In this document: positions 26,277 to 34,383 of the stretch, piece by piece
Numbering within the stretch: position 1 is the stretch's first letter
Layout: each line of letters starts with the position of its first letter
Source: Streptomyces dioscori
Lineage (GTDB): Bacteria; Actinomycetota; Actinomycetes; Streptomycetales; Streptomycetaceae
Reading direction: 5' to 3'
NCBI RefSeq assembly: GCF_003024195.1
Contig: NZ_KZ679050.1
Location: 124,001-188,000 of the forward strand
DNA length: 64,000 nt
Program-made: the position numbers and the translations under genes
The notes under the pieces: model-generated
Seen by the model: only the letters and a program-made list of their open reading frames with translations
Databases searched by the model: none
Told to the model about the DNA's origin: nothing

Positions 26277-26870
26277 ATGCCGATCACTCCTGCCACCGCG
26301 ACGCACAGTTCGTCGAACGGCAACGCTGAAGCCATCTTGCTCGAACTGGTCGACGAGGACGGCACCACGATCGGCACGGCGGAGAAGCTCACGGCCCATC
26401 AGCCACCCGGGCAGCTGCACCGGGCGTTCTCCGTCTTCCTCTTCGACGAGCGAGGGCGGCTGCTGCTGCAGCAGCGGGCGCTGGGCAAGTACCACTCCCC
26501 CGGTGTCTGGTCCAACACGTGCTGTGGTCACCCCTACCCCGGCGAGGCGCCCTTCGCGGCGGCCGCGCGGCGGACGTTCGAGGAGCTCGGGGTCTCCCCG
26601 TCGCTCCTCGCCGAGGCGGGCACGGTCCGCTACAACCACCCGGACCCGGACTCGGGACTGGTGGAGCAGGAGTACAACCATTTGTTCGTCGGGATGGTGC
26701 AGTCGGCTCTGCGGCCCGACCCAGAGGAGGTCGGGTCGACGGTCTTCGTGAGCGCGGGCGAGCTGGCCGAGCGGCATGCGAAGGACCCGTTCTCGGCGTG
26801 GTTCATGACCGTGCTGGACTCGGCCCGGCCGGCGATCAGGGAACTGACGGGCGACTCAGCGGGCTGGTGA
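26277..26870 (+). CDS. idi: isopentenyl-diphosphate delta-isomerase, type 1
   Basis: A 197-residue Nudix-fold enzyme interconverts IPP and DMAPP. The catalytic Cys motif SNTCCGHPYPGE, the Nudix-type AARRTFEELG and the acidic EQEYNHLF are present. The ATG at 26277 is preferred to that at 26262 because GAAGGAC lies just before it. It balances the C5 precursors from the MEP pathway and so supports the nearby hopanoid operon, although it is transcribed separately. Confidence 0.95.
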   Translation: MPITPATATHSSSNGNAEAILLELVDEDGTTIGTAEKLTAHQPPGQLHRAFSVFLFDERGRLLLQQRALGKYHSPGVWSNTCCGHPYPGEAPFAAAARRTFEELGVSPSLLAEAGTVRYNHPDPDSGLVEQEYNHLFVGMVQSALRPDPEEVGSTVFVSAGELAERHAKDPFSAWFMTVLDSARPAIRELTGDSAGW

Positions 26871-26873
26871 CCC

Positions 26874-27419
26874 TCAGACCGCCCGGGCGACGGTGAGGGG
26901 CAGCGCCGACCAGATCACCTTGCCCCCCGTCGCCGTGTGCTCCACGTCGCACACCCCACCCGCCTCGCGGGTGATCTCGCGCACGAGGAGGAGGCCGCGG
27001 CCACCGGTCTGGCCGTGGTCGGCCTCCAGGGCCGTGGGACGGTAGGGATGGTTGTCCTCGACGGAGACCCGCACCCACTCGGCTCCGACGGCGACCTCCA
27101 CGCCGAGCATCGGGGAGAGCAGGGCCGCGTGCCGCACCGCGTTGGTCACCAGCTCGGAGACGATCAGGAGAAGCCCCTCGACGATGTCGTCCGAGACGGG
27201 TACGCCCTGGCGGGCGAGCAGGTCGCGGACGGCGTGCCGTGCCTGCGGTACGGAGGAGTCGACGGCGGGAGCGGTGAACCGCCAGACTCCCTCGTACGGC
27301 AGTGGGCCGGGCGGTCTTTCCTCGGGGGGCGCCTCCCCTCCGCCTTCAGGACGTGGGCCGGGCCCCCGCCCCTGGTCGTCCATCGTCAGGTCGCCGCCCT
27401 TGCGCTCGATTGTCACCAC
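26874..27419 (-). CDS. ATP-binding regulatory protein (RsbW-like HATPase_c)
   Basis: A 181-residue protein has a single histidine-kinase-like ATPase fold. The N box is ELVTNAVRHA and the G-rich box is GGRGLLLVREI. There is no phosphoacceptor domain, so it is of the anti-sigma-factor kinase type common in many copies in Streptomyces. The first 45 residues are Pro/Gly-rich and probably disordered. The start could be GTG at 27419 or the ATG 36 bp later. It ends 3 bp from idi on the opposite strand. Confidence 0.85.
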   Translation of the reverse strand: MVTIERKGGDLTMDDQGRGPGPRPEGGGEAPPEERPPGPLPYEGVWRFTAPAVDSSVPQARHAVRDLLARQGVPVSDDIVEGLLLIVSELVTNAVRHAALLSPMLGVEVAVGAEWVRVSVEDNHPYRPTALEADHGQTGGRGLLLVREITREAGGVCDVEHTATGGKVIWSALPLTVARAV

Positions 27420-27627
27420 ACGTCGAGTGTTGAGAACGCGCTGGTCCGTACCGGATAACTGAACAGAAGTCAGCGAGTATCGACGTCTTCTGATCGCCGA
27501 CGCGTGTCACCGGCAGCCGCGTGACCGATCCTGTCCATCCTGTGCCGGATCCGGAACTCTTCGGGTTGTACGGGTTTGGCGCGGCCCGAGACCGGCCACG
27601 ACGCGGCCGACCACGTAGCATCCGGCC

Positions 27628-28413
27628 ATGGAGCCGCAGCTGTTGCACAGCGTCGCCGACGGGGTCGCCACCGTCGTCGTCCACCACCCCGCCAAGCGCA
27701 ACGCCATGACGGCGGACATGTGGCGGGCGCTGCCGCCCCTGCTCGACACCCTGGCCGACGACCCGGCCGTACGCGTGCTCGTGCTCACCGGCGAGGGCGG
27801 GACGTTCTGCGCGGGGGCCGACATTTCCTCGCTGCGGGCTTCGGCCGGGGAGGCGCAGGGCCTCGCCGTACGCGCGGAGGACGCGCTGGCCGCCTTCCCC
27901 AAGCCGACGATCGCGGCCGTACGCGGCTACTGCGTGGGCGGCGGGTGTCAGCTCGCCGCGGCGTGCGATCTGCGGTTCACGGACGAGCGGGCCTCGTTCG
28001 GGATCACTCCGGCGAAGCTGGGGATCGTCTACCCGGCCTCCTCCACACGGCGGTTGGTGTCCCTGGTGGGGCCCGCGACCGCCAAGTACCTGCTGTTCTC
28101 CGGCGAGTTGATCGACGCGGGGCGGGCCCTGCGTACCGGTCTGGTGGACGAGGTGCTGCCCGACGGCGAACTGGACAGGCGCGTCGCGGAGTTCGCCCGG
28201 ATCCTCGTGTCCCGCTCGCAGCTGACGCAGGCGGCGGCGAAGGAATTCGCCGACGGCCGCACCGACCGGGACGGGTACTGGGCGCGGCAGGCGCGCGAGG
28301 GGGACGACACGGCCGAGGGGGTCGCCGCCTTTCTGGAGCGCCGGCCTCCGGAGTTCACCTGGACCACGTCCGTGCCCGGAGGGATCAAGGGATCAGCCGC
28401 TAGGAGAGGATGA
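27628..28413 (+). CDS. enoyl-CoA hydratase/isomerase family protein
   Basis: A 261-residue crotonase-fold protein. The oxyanion-hole segments FCAGADISSL and YCVGGGCQLAAACDL are present. Of the usual catalytic glutamates, the second is not obvious (SFGITPAKLGIVYP), so the activity may be isomerase or hydrolase rather than classical hydratase. The start is ATG at 27628. Its end overlaps the convergent DJ-1 gene by 14 bp. Confidence 0.87.
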   Translation: MEPQLLHSVADGVATVVVHHPAKRNAMTADMWRALPPLLDTLADDPAVRVLVLTGEGGTFCAGADISSLRASAGEAQGLAVRAEDALAAFPKPTIAAVRGYCVGGGCQLAAACDLRFTDERASFGITPAKLGIVYPASSTRRLVSLVGPATAKYLLFSGELIDAGRALRTGLVDEVLPDGELDRRVAEFARILVSRSQLTQAAAKEFADGRTDRDGYWARQAREGDDTAEGVAAFLERRPPEFTWTTSVPGGIKGSAARRG

Positions 28414-29035
28414 AGCGGCTGCCTGCGCGGAGCTGTTCGACCAGATGGGCGGGGGCCTTCTGCGGGGAGCCCGCGTCGTAGGGCGGCCGGGGGTCGTACT
28501 CCACCGCCAGCTGCACGGCCTGCGCGTGCTCGTCGCCCGCGATCCTGCCGAGCAGGGTGAGGCCCATGTCGATGCCGGACGAGACGCCGGCGGCCGTCAC
28601 GTACTTGCCGTCGGTCACGACCCGCTCCCCCGTCGGCTCGGCGCCGAAGCGCTCCAGGTGGTCGAGGGCCAGCCAGTGGGAGGTCGCGCGGCGGCCCCGG
28701 AGCAGTCCGGCCGCGGCCAGCAGCAGTGAGCCCGTGCACACGGACGTCGTCCAGGTGCTGGTGGTGTCGGCCGTGCGCAGCCAGTCCAGGAGCGTCTCGT
28801 TCTCCATCTGCGGGGTCTGTCCGGGGCCTCCCGCGACCACCACGATGTCCGGGTGCGGGACCTCGGCGAGGGCCTTGTCGGCCGTGATGGCGAGGTTGCC
28901 GGTGTCCGTACGGACGGGGCCGCGGCGCTCGGCGACGAAGACGGTTTCCGCGTCGGGGAGGCGGCCGAGGGTTTCGTAGGGGCCTACCGCGTCCAGGGCC
29001 GTGAAGCGGTCGAAGATGACGATGGCGATCTGCAT
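28400..29035 (-). CDS. DJ-1/PfpI family protein
   Basis: A 211-residue class I glutamine-amidotransferase-like protein has the nucleophile-elbow Cys in TSVCTGSLLLAAAGLL. Members include isonitrile hydratase, chaperone or glyoxalase-like enzymes and regulators' sensor domains; the activity here cannot be chosen from sequence. The ATG at 29035 follows GAAGGGCACC. A second homologue, fused to an AraC domain, lies just upstream on the same strand. Confidence 0.88.
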   Translation of the reverse strand: MQIAIVIFDRFTALDAVGPYETLGRLPDAETVFVAERRGPVRTDTGNLAITADKALAEVPHPDIVVVAGGPGQTPQMENETLLDWLRTADTTSTWTTSVCTGSLLLAAAGLLRGRRATSHWLALDHLERFGAEPTGERVVTDGKYVTAAGVSSGIDMGLTLLGRIAGDEHAQAVQLAVEYDPRPPYDAGSPQKAPAHLVEQLRAGSRFILS

Positions 29036-29096
29036 GGGGTGCCCTTCGTATGTGCGGGTCTTCTTGGCGGGGGGGGTGGCTGAGGTAGCGGGTGAT

Positions 29097-29288
29097 GTGC
29101 GGGCCCGGTGGGGGCTGGTCGCGCAGTTCCCCGCGCCCCTGAAAGGCAGGCTGAGGCCCGGGGGTGGCGTGCGGGCCCGGTGGGGGCTGGTCGCGCAGTT
29201 CCCCGCGCCCCTGAAAGGCAGGCTGAGGCTCGGGGGTGGCGTGCGGGTCCGGTGGGGGCTGGTCGCGCAGTTCCTCGCGCCCCGGACG
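29097..29288. repeat. 72-bp tandem repeat containing the dispersed element
   Basis: A 72-bp unit beginning GTGCGGGCCCGGTGGGGGCT is present about 2.7 times (starts at 29097, 29169 and 29241). Each copy contains the 20-bp dispersed element (29121, 29193 and a degenerate copy at 29265). The 286-bp gap between two DJ-1 genes holds nothing else. Confidence 0.85.
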
Positions 29289-29321
29289 GGTGCCCCGCGG
29301 GGGCGCCCGTGGGGGCACCGC

Positions 29322-30290
29322 TCACCGGACAGGTGTCGGGTGGAAGCGGCGGCGGTATTCCGCCGGAGCCGTGCCCAGGGTCTTGACGAAGGCTCTGCGC
29401 ATCGCCTCCGGGGTGCCGTAGCCGCTGGTCCTGGCGATCTCCTCGACTCCGTCCGTGGTGTCCTCCAGGAGGCGGCGGGCGTGTTCGAGGCGGACCGAGT
29501 CGACGTAGCGCCCGGGAGTCGTGCCCGTCTCGGCCTGGAAGGCGCGGGCGAAGTGGCGGGGCGACAACCTGGCGCGGGCCGCGAGCTTCTCCACGCACAG
29601 GTCGTCGCCGGGGTGCTCACTGATCCACTGCTGGACGTCCCGCAGGGGCGCCCGCCGGGCCGTCTGGGCGGACAGCTGGGCGCTGAACTGGGCCTGGTTC
29701 CCCGGGCGTCTGAGGAAGACCACGAGGTGGCGGGCCACGGCGAGCGCCGCTTCCCGGCCGACGTCCTCCTCGACGAGCGCGAGGGCGAGGTCGATCCCGG
29801 CGGTGACGCCGGCCGAGGTGGCGACCCTGCCGTCGCGTACGTAGATCGGGTCGGGGTCCACCTCGACGGCCGGGTGGTCGCGGGCGAGGCGCTCGCAGTA
29901 CGCCCAGTGGGTCGTGACCCGGTGGCCGTCCAGGAGGCCCGCCTCGGCGAGCAGGATCGCCCCGGTGCAGACGGAGACCAGCCGGTCGGCGCGCGGGCCG
30001 TGCTCGCGCAGCCAGTCGAGCACGCGCGGATCCGGGCCGCGTGAGCCCCGCCCGCCCGGGACGAGCAGGGTGTGCGGCGCGGGGGCGTCGACGAGCGCGT
30101 GGTCCGGGACCAGGGTCAGCCCGCTGGAGGTGCGCACCGGCCAGCCGTCCAGGGAGGCGGTGTGGATGCGGTACGTCTCCCCGGGTGCTCCCGCCTGGAG
30201 GTCCGCGCCCGCGAAGACCTCCACGGGGCCCGTGACGTCCAGGCTCTGGACGCCGTCGAAGAGGACGAGAAGGACGGTTCGGTGCGCCAT
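29322..30290 (-). CDS. GlxA-type regulator: DJ-1/PfpI domain plus AraC DNA-binding domain
   Basis: A 322-residue regulator. Residues 1-190 form a DJ-1/PfpI domain with Cys in SVCTGAILLAEAGLL. Residues 215-315 form an AraC double helix-turn-helix (KLAARARLSPRHFARAF and VEEIARTSGYGTPEAMRRAF). It probably senses a small molecule and controls neighbouring genes, such as the DJ-1 gene downstream or the divergent gene at 30458. The ATG at 30290 is the only good start. Confidence 0.9.
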   Translation of the reverse strand: MAHRTVLLVLFDGVQSLDVTGPVEVFAGADLQAGAPGETYRIHTASLDGWPVRTSSGLTLVPDHALVDAPAPHTLLVPGGRGSRGPDPRVLDWLREHGPRADRLVSVCTGAILLAEAGLLDGHRVTTHWAYCERLARDHPAVEVDPDPIYVRDGRVATSAGVTAGIDLALALVEEDVGREAALAVARHLVVFLRRPGNQAQFSAQLSAQTARRAPLRDVQQWISEHPGDDLCVEKLAARARLSPRHFARAFQAETGTTPGRYVDSVRLEHARRLLEDTTDGVEEIARTSGYGTPEAMRRAFVKTLGTAPAEYRRRFHPTPVR

Positions 30291-30430
30291 GTGCCTGATT
30301 CTTCGCGGGAGGCCGGATGGCCGCAATGACGAGTAGCCCACCTTTCCTGCCACACCAAGGCCGTACCGCGGCCGTACGCCTGCCGTACGGGTGCGGGCAG
30401 GGCCGGATGGGCGCCCCGCCATTCCCTACG

Positions 30431-30446
30431 TACCAACCAGTCGGTA
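30431..30446. promoter_or_regulatory. imperfect palindrome resembling a TetR-type operator
   Basis: TACCAACCAGTCGGTA pairs with itself at six of eight positions and resembles the ACCGACYRGTYGGT pattern of many TetR operators. It ends 11 bp before the SCO6745-family start codon and lies between divergent genes. No TetR gene is in the window. Confidence 0.45.
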
Positions 30447-30457
30447 ACGTGCCGGGC

Positions 30458-31324
30458 ATGACGACAGCCCTGCCGGAGCGTGCCGGACGCCGATGCCACA
30501 ACGTCCTCAACCCGCTGCACTCGTGCCAGTACTTCTCACCCGAGCTGGGTACGGAGCTGGCCGCGGTCGGGGTGACGGACCGCAGTGCCGCCTACTTCGC
30601 GGCGCGTGCCGCGGCCATGGGGGCGGTGGGCCCGGGCACCGTCACGGCGACGTTCTACAACTTCCGTCACGAGCTGGTGGCGCGGCACGTGCCCGAGGTG
30701 TGGCGTATCGCCTCTCCGGAGGTGGTGCTCGCGGCACGCCTGCGTGTCGCGGACCGCCTGCTGCGACGGCTCCTCGGGGACGAGGTGATCGCCTCCAAGG
30801 AGGTCGCCGAGGCGGCGCAGCTCGCCCTGCGCGCCACGGAGGCGTGCACCAGGACCGCGCGCCCCCTGTACGCCGCCCACGCCGACCTGCCGGTGCCCGA
30901 GGAGCCGCACCTCGCGCTCTGGCATGCGGCCACGCTGCTGCGCGAGCACCGGGGCGACGGGCACCTCGCGGTGCTGCTCGGCGCGGAACTCGACCCTGTC
31001 GAGGCGCTGGTGAGCCACACCGCCACCGGCAAGGGCATGGCACCGAAGTGGGTCCTGTCCTCCCGCGGCTGGCACCGTGAGGACTGGCACGCGGCCCAGG
31101 GGCGGCTCCGGGAGCGCGGACTGCTCTCCGCCGAGGGCGAGTTGACCGAGGCCGGCGTCGCCCTGCGCAAGGAGATCGAGGCGAGCACGGACCGCCTGGA
31201 CACGGCTCCGTACGAGCATCTGGGTGCCGCCGGTGTCGAGCGCCTCACGGAGCTGGGTACGGGGCTGACGACGAAGGCGCTGGCCGCCGGCGCCTTCCCC
31301 GAGAGCGCGTTCGGCAAGGGCTGA
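30458..31324 (+). CDS. SCO6745 family protein (SalK-like)
   Basis: A 288-residue, Ala-rich, mainly helical protein. It matches what I remember of the SCO6745/SalK family, once described as having a winged-helix-like C-terminal part. The function is not established. Visible features are a conserved-looking N-terminus (CHNVLNPLHSCQYFSPEL) and a C-terminal segment LTELGTGLTTKALAAGAFPE. There is no signal or membrane helix. The ATG at 30458 has only a weak upstream site. Confidence 0.75.
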   Translation: MTTALPERAGRRCHNVLNPLHSCQYFSPELGTELAAVGVTDRSAAYFAARAAAMGAVGPGTVTATFYNFRHELVARHVPEVWRIASPEVVLAARLRVADRLLRRLLGDEVIASKEVAEAAQLALRATEACTRTARPLYAAHADLPVPEEPHLALWHAATLLREHRGDGHLAVLLGAELDPVEALVSHTATGKGMAPKWVLSSRGWHREDWHAAQGRLRERGLLSAEGELTEAGVALRKEIEASTDRLDTAPYEHLGAAGVERLTELGTGLTTKALAAGAFPESAFGKG

Positions 31325-31401
31325 ACCGGGCTGAACTCCCGCTCACGTAAAGGCTTCCCGAAGTCCGCGGGGTTCGGCTGCCGGATCCGAGGTACCCGTG
31401 A

Positions 31402-31428
31402 GTCTCCCGGCCGTACCGATCGGGAGAC
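31402..31428 (+). promoter_or_regulatory. stem-loop in the leader of the LPFR small gene
   Basis: Perfect arms GTCTCCCG (31402-31409) and CGGGAGAC (31421-31428) flank an 11-base loop. The repeat ends just before the ribosome binding site AAAGGGG and 14 bp before the GTG start. It may be a regulator site or an RNA element affecting translation. Confidence 0.4.
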
Positions 31429-31442
31429 GAAAGGGGTAGCTC

Positions 31443-31586
31443 GTGTTCCGTGCCATCGCAGACGTGTTCCGGCAGATCGGCGGGGCCGTCGCCACCGTGG
31501 TGACGCTTCCGTTCCGTGCGGTTGCCCGACTGTTCGGCGGCGCTTCCAGCTCCGCGCGCCGCGGCGGACGGACCCGCAGGGCCTGA
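31443..31586 (+). CDS. LPFR-motif small protein
   Basis: A 47-residue protein beginning MFRAIADVFRQIGGAVATVV followed by TLPFRAVARLFGG. A short amphipathic hydrophobic helix leads into a strongly basic tail ending RRGGRTRRA. It agrees with short actinobacterial proteins I recall under the name LPFR motif small protein, of unknown function, perhaps a membrane-associated peptide. The GTG at 31443 follows AAAGGGG. The flanking hairpins mark it as its own transcription unit. Confidence 0.72.
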   Translation: MFRAIADVFRQIGGAVATVVTLPFRAVARLFGGASSSARRGGRTRRA

Positions 31587-31602
31587 CGAGCAGAACGCTT
31601 CC

Positions 31603-31635
31603 GGAGCCGGACATGCCAAGAGCGTGTCCGGCTCC
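31603..31635 (+). terminator. terminator after the LPFR small gene
   Basis: Perfect 11-bp arms GGAGCCGGACA (31603-31613) and TGTCCGGCTCC (31625-31635) flank an 11-base loop, 17 bp after the stop. Confidence 0.75.
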
Positions 31636-31759
31636 CGGCGTGTCCGGGCACGTGCGGCTCGGACGCCCCCGGCACGTCCGGTGCGGCCTTGATCCCCCGT
31701 TGTCGGTGCCACCTGCCACAATTGCCGCGCAACCTCAGTCAAGAAGGCGGTACGGGATC

Positions 31760-34165
31760 GTGACGACACCCCTCGTAGGGTCCATCGAAGGCAGGATCGC
31801 CGAGGAACTCGGCGTGCGGGAGCGGCAGGTCAAGGCGGCCGTCGATTTGCTCGACGGCGGCTCGACGGTGCCTTTCATCGCCCGCTACCGCAAGGAAGCG
31901 ACCGAGATGCTCGACGACGAGCAGCTGCGCACGCTCGAAGAGCGGCTGCGCTATCTCCGGGAGCTGGAGGAGCGGCGCTCGGCGATCCTCGACTCGGTGC
32001 GCGAGCAGGGCAAGCTCACCGACGAGCTGGCGGCCCGCATCCAGGGCGCGGAGACCAAGGCGCGGCTGGAGGACATCTACCTGCCGTTCAAGCCGAAGCG
32101 GCGCACGAAGGCGCAGATCGCCCGTGAGGCGGGGCTTGAGCCGCTCGCCGAGGGGCTCCTCGGGGACCCGTCCGTCGACCCCGTCGCCGCGGCCACGGCC
32201 TTCGTCGACGCCGACAAGGGCGTCGCCGACCCGCAGGCCGCCCTGGACGGCGCCCGCTCGATCCTCACCGAGCGCTTCTCCGAGGACGCCGACCTGATCG
32301 GCGAGCTGCGCGAGCGCATGTGGGTGCGCGGCCGGCTGGCCGCAAAGGTCAAGGACGGCAAGGAGGAGGCGGGCGCCAAGTTCGCCGACTATTTCGACTT
32401 CAGCGAGCCCTTCAAGGCGCTGCCCTCGCACCGCGTTCTCGCCATGCTGCGCGGTGAGAAGGAGGATGTCCTCGACCTCGTCCTGGAGCCCGAGGAGCCG
32501 TCCGAGCAGCCAGGACCGTCCTCGTACGAGGGGATCGTCGCGCAGCGCTTCGGGATCGCCGAGCGCGGCCGACCCGGTGACAAGTGGCTGACGGACACGG
32601 TCCGCTGGGCCTGGCGCACCCGGCTGCTCGTCCATCTCGGCATCGACCTGCGGCTGCGGCTGCGTACGGCCGCCGAGGACGAGGCGGTCAACGTCTTCGC
32701 AACGAACCTGCGCGACCTGCTGCTGGCCGCCCCCGCGGGCACCCGCTCGACGCTGGGGCTCGACCCGGGCTTCCGTACGGGGGTGAAGGTGGCCGTGGTC
32801 GACGCGACCGGCAAGGCCGTCGCCACGGACGTCATCCACCCGCACGTCCCGGCGAACCGGTGGGACGAGGCCATCGCCAAGCTCGCCCGCCTCGCCAAGG
32901 AGCACGCGGTCGAGCTGGTCGCCATCGGCAACGGCACGGCGTCCCGCGAGACGGACAAGCTCGCCGGTGAGCTGATCGCCAAGCACCCGGAGCTGAACCT
33001 CACCAAGGTGATGGTGTCCGAGGCGGGCGCGTCCGTGTACTCGGCGTCGGCGTTCGCCACCCAGGAGCTGCCCGGCATGGACGTGTCGCTGCGCGGCGCG
33101 GTCTCCATCGCGCGGCGTCTGCAGGACCCGCTCGCCGAGCTGGTGAAGATCGACCCGAAGTCGATCGGTGTCGGCCAGTACCAGCACGACCTGTCCGAGG
33201 TGAAGCTCTCGCGCTCCCTCGACGCGGTCGTCGAGGACTGTGTGAACGGCGTCGGCGTGGACGTGAACACGGCGTCCACTCCCCTGCTCACCCGGGTCTC
33301 CGGCATCACGTCCGGGCTCGCCGAGAACATCGTGGCGCACCGCGACGCGAACGGCCCGTTCACCTCACGCACCGCGCTGAAGAAGGTGGCCAGGCTCGGT
33401 CCCAAGGCGTACGAGCAGTGCGCGGGCTTCCTGCGCATCCGCGGCGGCGACGACCCGCTCGACGCGTCGAGCGTCCACCCCGAGGCGTACCCCGTGGTCC
33501 GCCGGATGGTGAAGACGGCGGGCAGCGGGGTCGGCTCGCTGATCGGCAACACGGGGGCGCTGCGCTCGCTGCGGCCGGACGACTTCGTGGACGAGAAGTT
33601 CGGTCTGCCGACGGTGACGGACATCCTGCGGGAGCTGGAGAAGCCGGGGCGCGACCCGCGGCCCGCGTTCAAGACGGCGACCTTCAAGGACGGGGTCGAG
33701 AAGATCGCCGACCTGGAGCCGGGGATGGTGCTTGAGGGGGTCGTCACGAACGTGGCGGCGTTCGGGGCGTTCGTGGATGTCGGTGTGCACCAGGACGGGC
33801 TCGTGCATGTCTCCGCGATGTCCAAGACGTTCGTCAAGGATCCGCGGGACGTGGTGAAGTCCGGGGACATCGTGAAGGTGAAGGTGCTGGAGGTCGACAT
33901 TCCGCGGAAGCGGATCTCTTTGACCTTGCGGTTGGACGACGAGGCCTTGCCGGCGGCGGGGGCGGAGACCGGTGGGCGCCCTCAGCGGGGCTCCCAGCGC
34001 GGTGGGCGGCCGCCCCAGCAGCGGGGGCGTGGCGGGGGTGCCGGGAGCGGCGGGGGGTCGCGTCAAGGTTCCGCGCCCGCGCCGACTCCCGGGAACAGTG
34101 CGATGGCTGACGCCTTGCGGCGGGCGGGGCTTGCCGACCCGAAGGGTCGGAACGGGCGGGGCTGA
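31760..34165 (+). CDS. tex: RNA-binding transcriptional accessory protein Tex
   Basis: An 801-residue Tex protein, which binds nucleic acid and influences transcription. It has the N-terminal Tex region (RYRKEATEMLDDEQLR) and an RNase-H/YqgF-like core (TLGLDPGFRTGVKVAVVD). Helix-hairpin-helix motifs follow, and an S1 domain lies at about 650-720 (GMVLEGVVTNVAAFGAFVDVG). A Gly/Arg-rich tail of about 60 residues after the S1 domain is probably disordered. The GTG at 31760 follows GAAGGCGG. Confidence 0.95.
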   Translation: MTTPLVGSIEGRIAEELGVRERQVKAAVDLLDGGSTVPFIARYRKEATEMLDDEQLRTLEERLRYLRELEERRSAILDSVREQGKLTDELAARIQGAETKARLEDIYLPFKPKRRTKAQIAREAGLEPLAEGLLGDPSVDPVAAATAFVDADKGVADPQAALDGARSILTERFSEDADLIGELRERMWVRGRLAAKVKDGKEEAGAKFADYFDFSEPFKALPSHRVLAMLRGEKEDVLDLVLEPEEPSEQPGPSSYEGIVAQRFGIAERGRPGDKWLTDTVRWAWRTRLLVHLGIDLRLRLRTAAEDEAVNVFATNLRDLLLAAPAGTRSTLGLDPGFRTGVKVAVVDATGKAVATDVIHPHVPANRWDEAIAKLARLAKEHAVELVAIGNGTASRETDKLAGELIAKHPELNLTKVMVSEAGASVYSASAFATQELPGMDVSLRGAVSIARRLQDPLAELVKIDPKSIGVGQYQHDLSEVKLSRSLDAVVEDCVNGVGVDVNTASTPLLTRVSGITSGLAENIVAHRDANGPFTSRTALKKVARLGPKAYEQCAGFLRIRGGDDPLDASSVHPEAYPVVRRMVKTAGSGVGSLIGNTGALRSLRPDDFVDEKFGLPTVTDILRELEKPGRDPRPAFKTATFKDGVEKIADLEPGMVLEGVVTNVAAFGAFVDVGVHQDGLVHVSAMSKTFVKDPRDVVKSGDIVKVKVLEVDIPRKRISLTLRLDDEALPAAGAETGGRPQRGSQRGGRPPQQRGRGGGAGSGGGSRQGSAPAPTPGNSAMADALRRAGLADPKGRNGRG

Positions 34166-34221
34166 GTTCTGGGCCGCCGGGCCCGCGCCGTTGTGACGTG
34201 CGGGTCCGGTGGGGGCTGGCC

Positions 34222-34323
34222 GCGCAGTTCCCCGCGCCCCTTCGGGGCGCTGCCCAGACGCGGACCCATGGCGCGTGGACGCGCTCCTGAAGGGGCGCCC
34301 TTCAGGGGCGCGGGGAACTGCGC
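34222..34323. terminator. inverted pair of the dispersed element between convergent genes
   Basis: The 20-bp element lies at 34222-34241 and in exact inverted form at 34304-34323, able to form a long stem with a 62-base loop. It lies in the 218-bp gap between the ends of tex and the ABC-F gene and could stop transcription from both sides. Confidence 0.7.
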
Positions 34324-34383
34324 GACCAGCCACGACGCGCCCGCAGACAACGCACCGAAGTTCCAGCGGAGACAGCGGAGCGT

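Noticed and set aside
29108..29386. Open frame encoding a 24-residue repeat containing AVPRAPERQ
   Set aside because: It is produced by translating the 72-bp DNA tandem repeat. The same peptide appears wherever the dispersed element is read, with no ribosome site.
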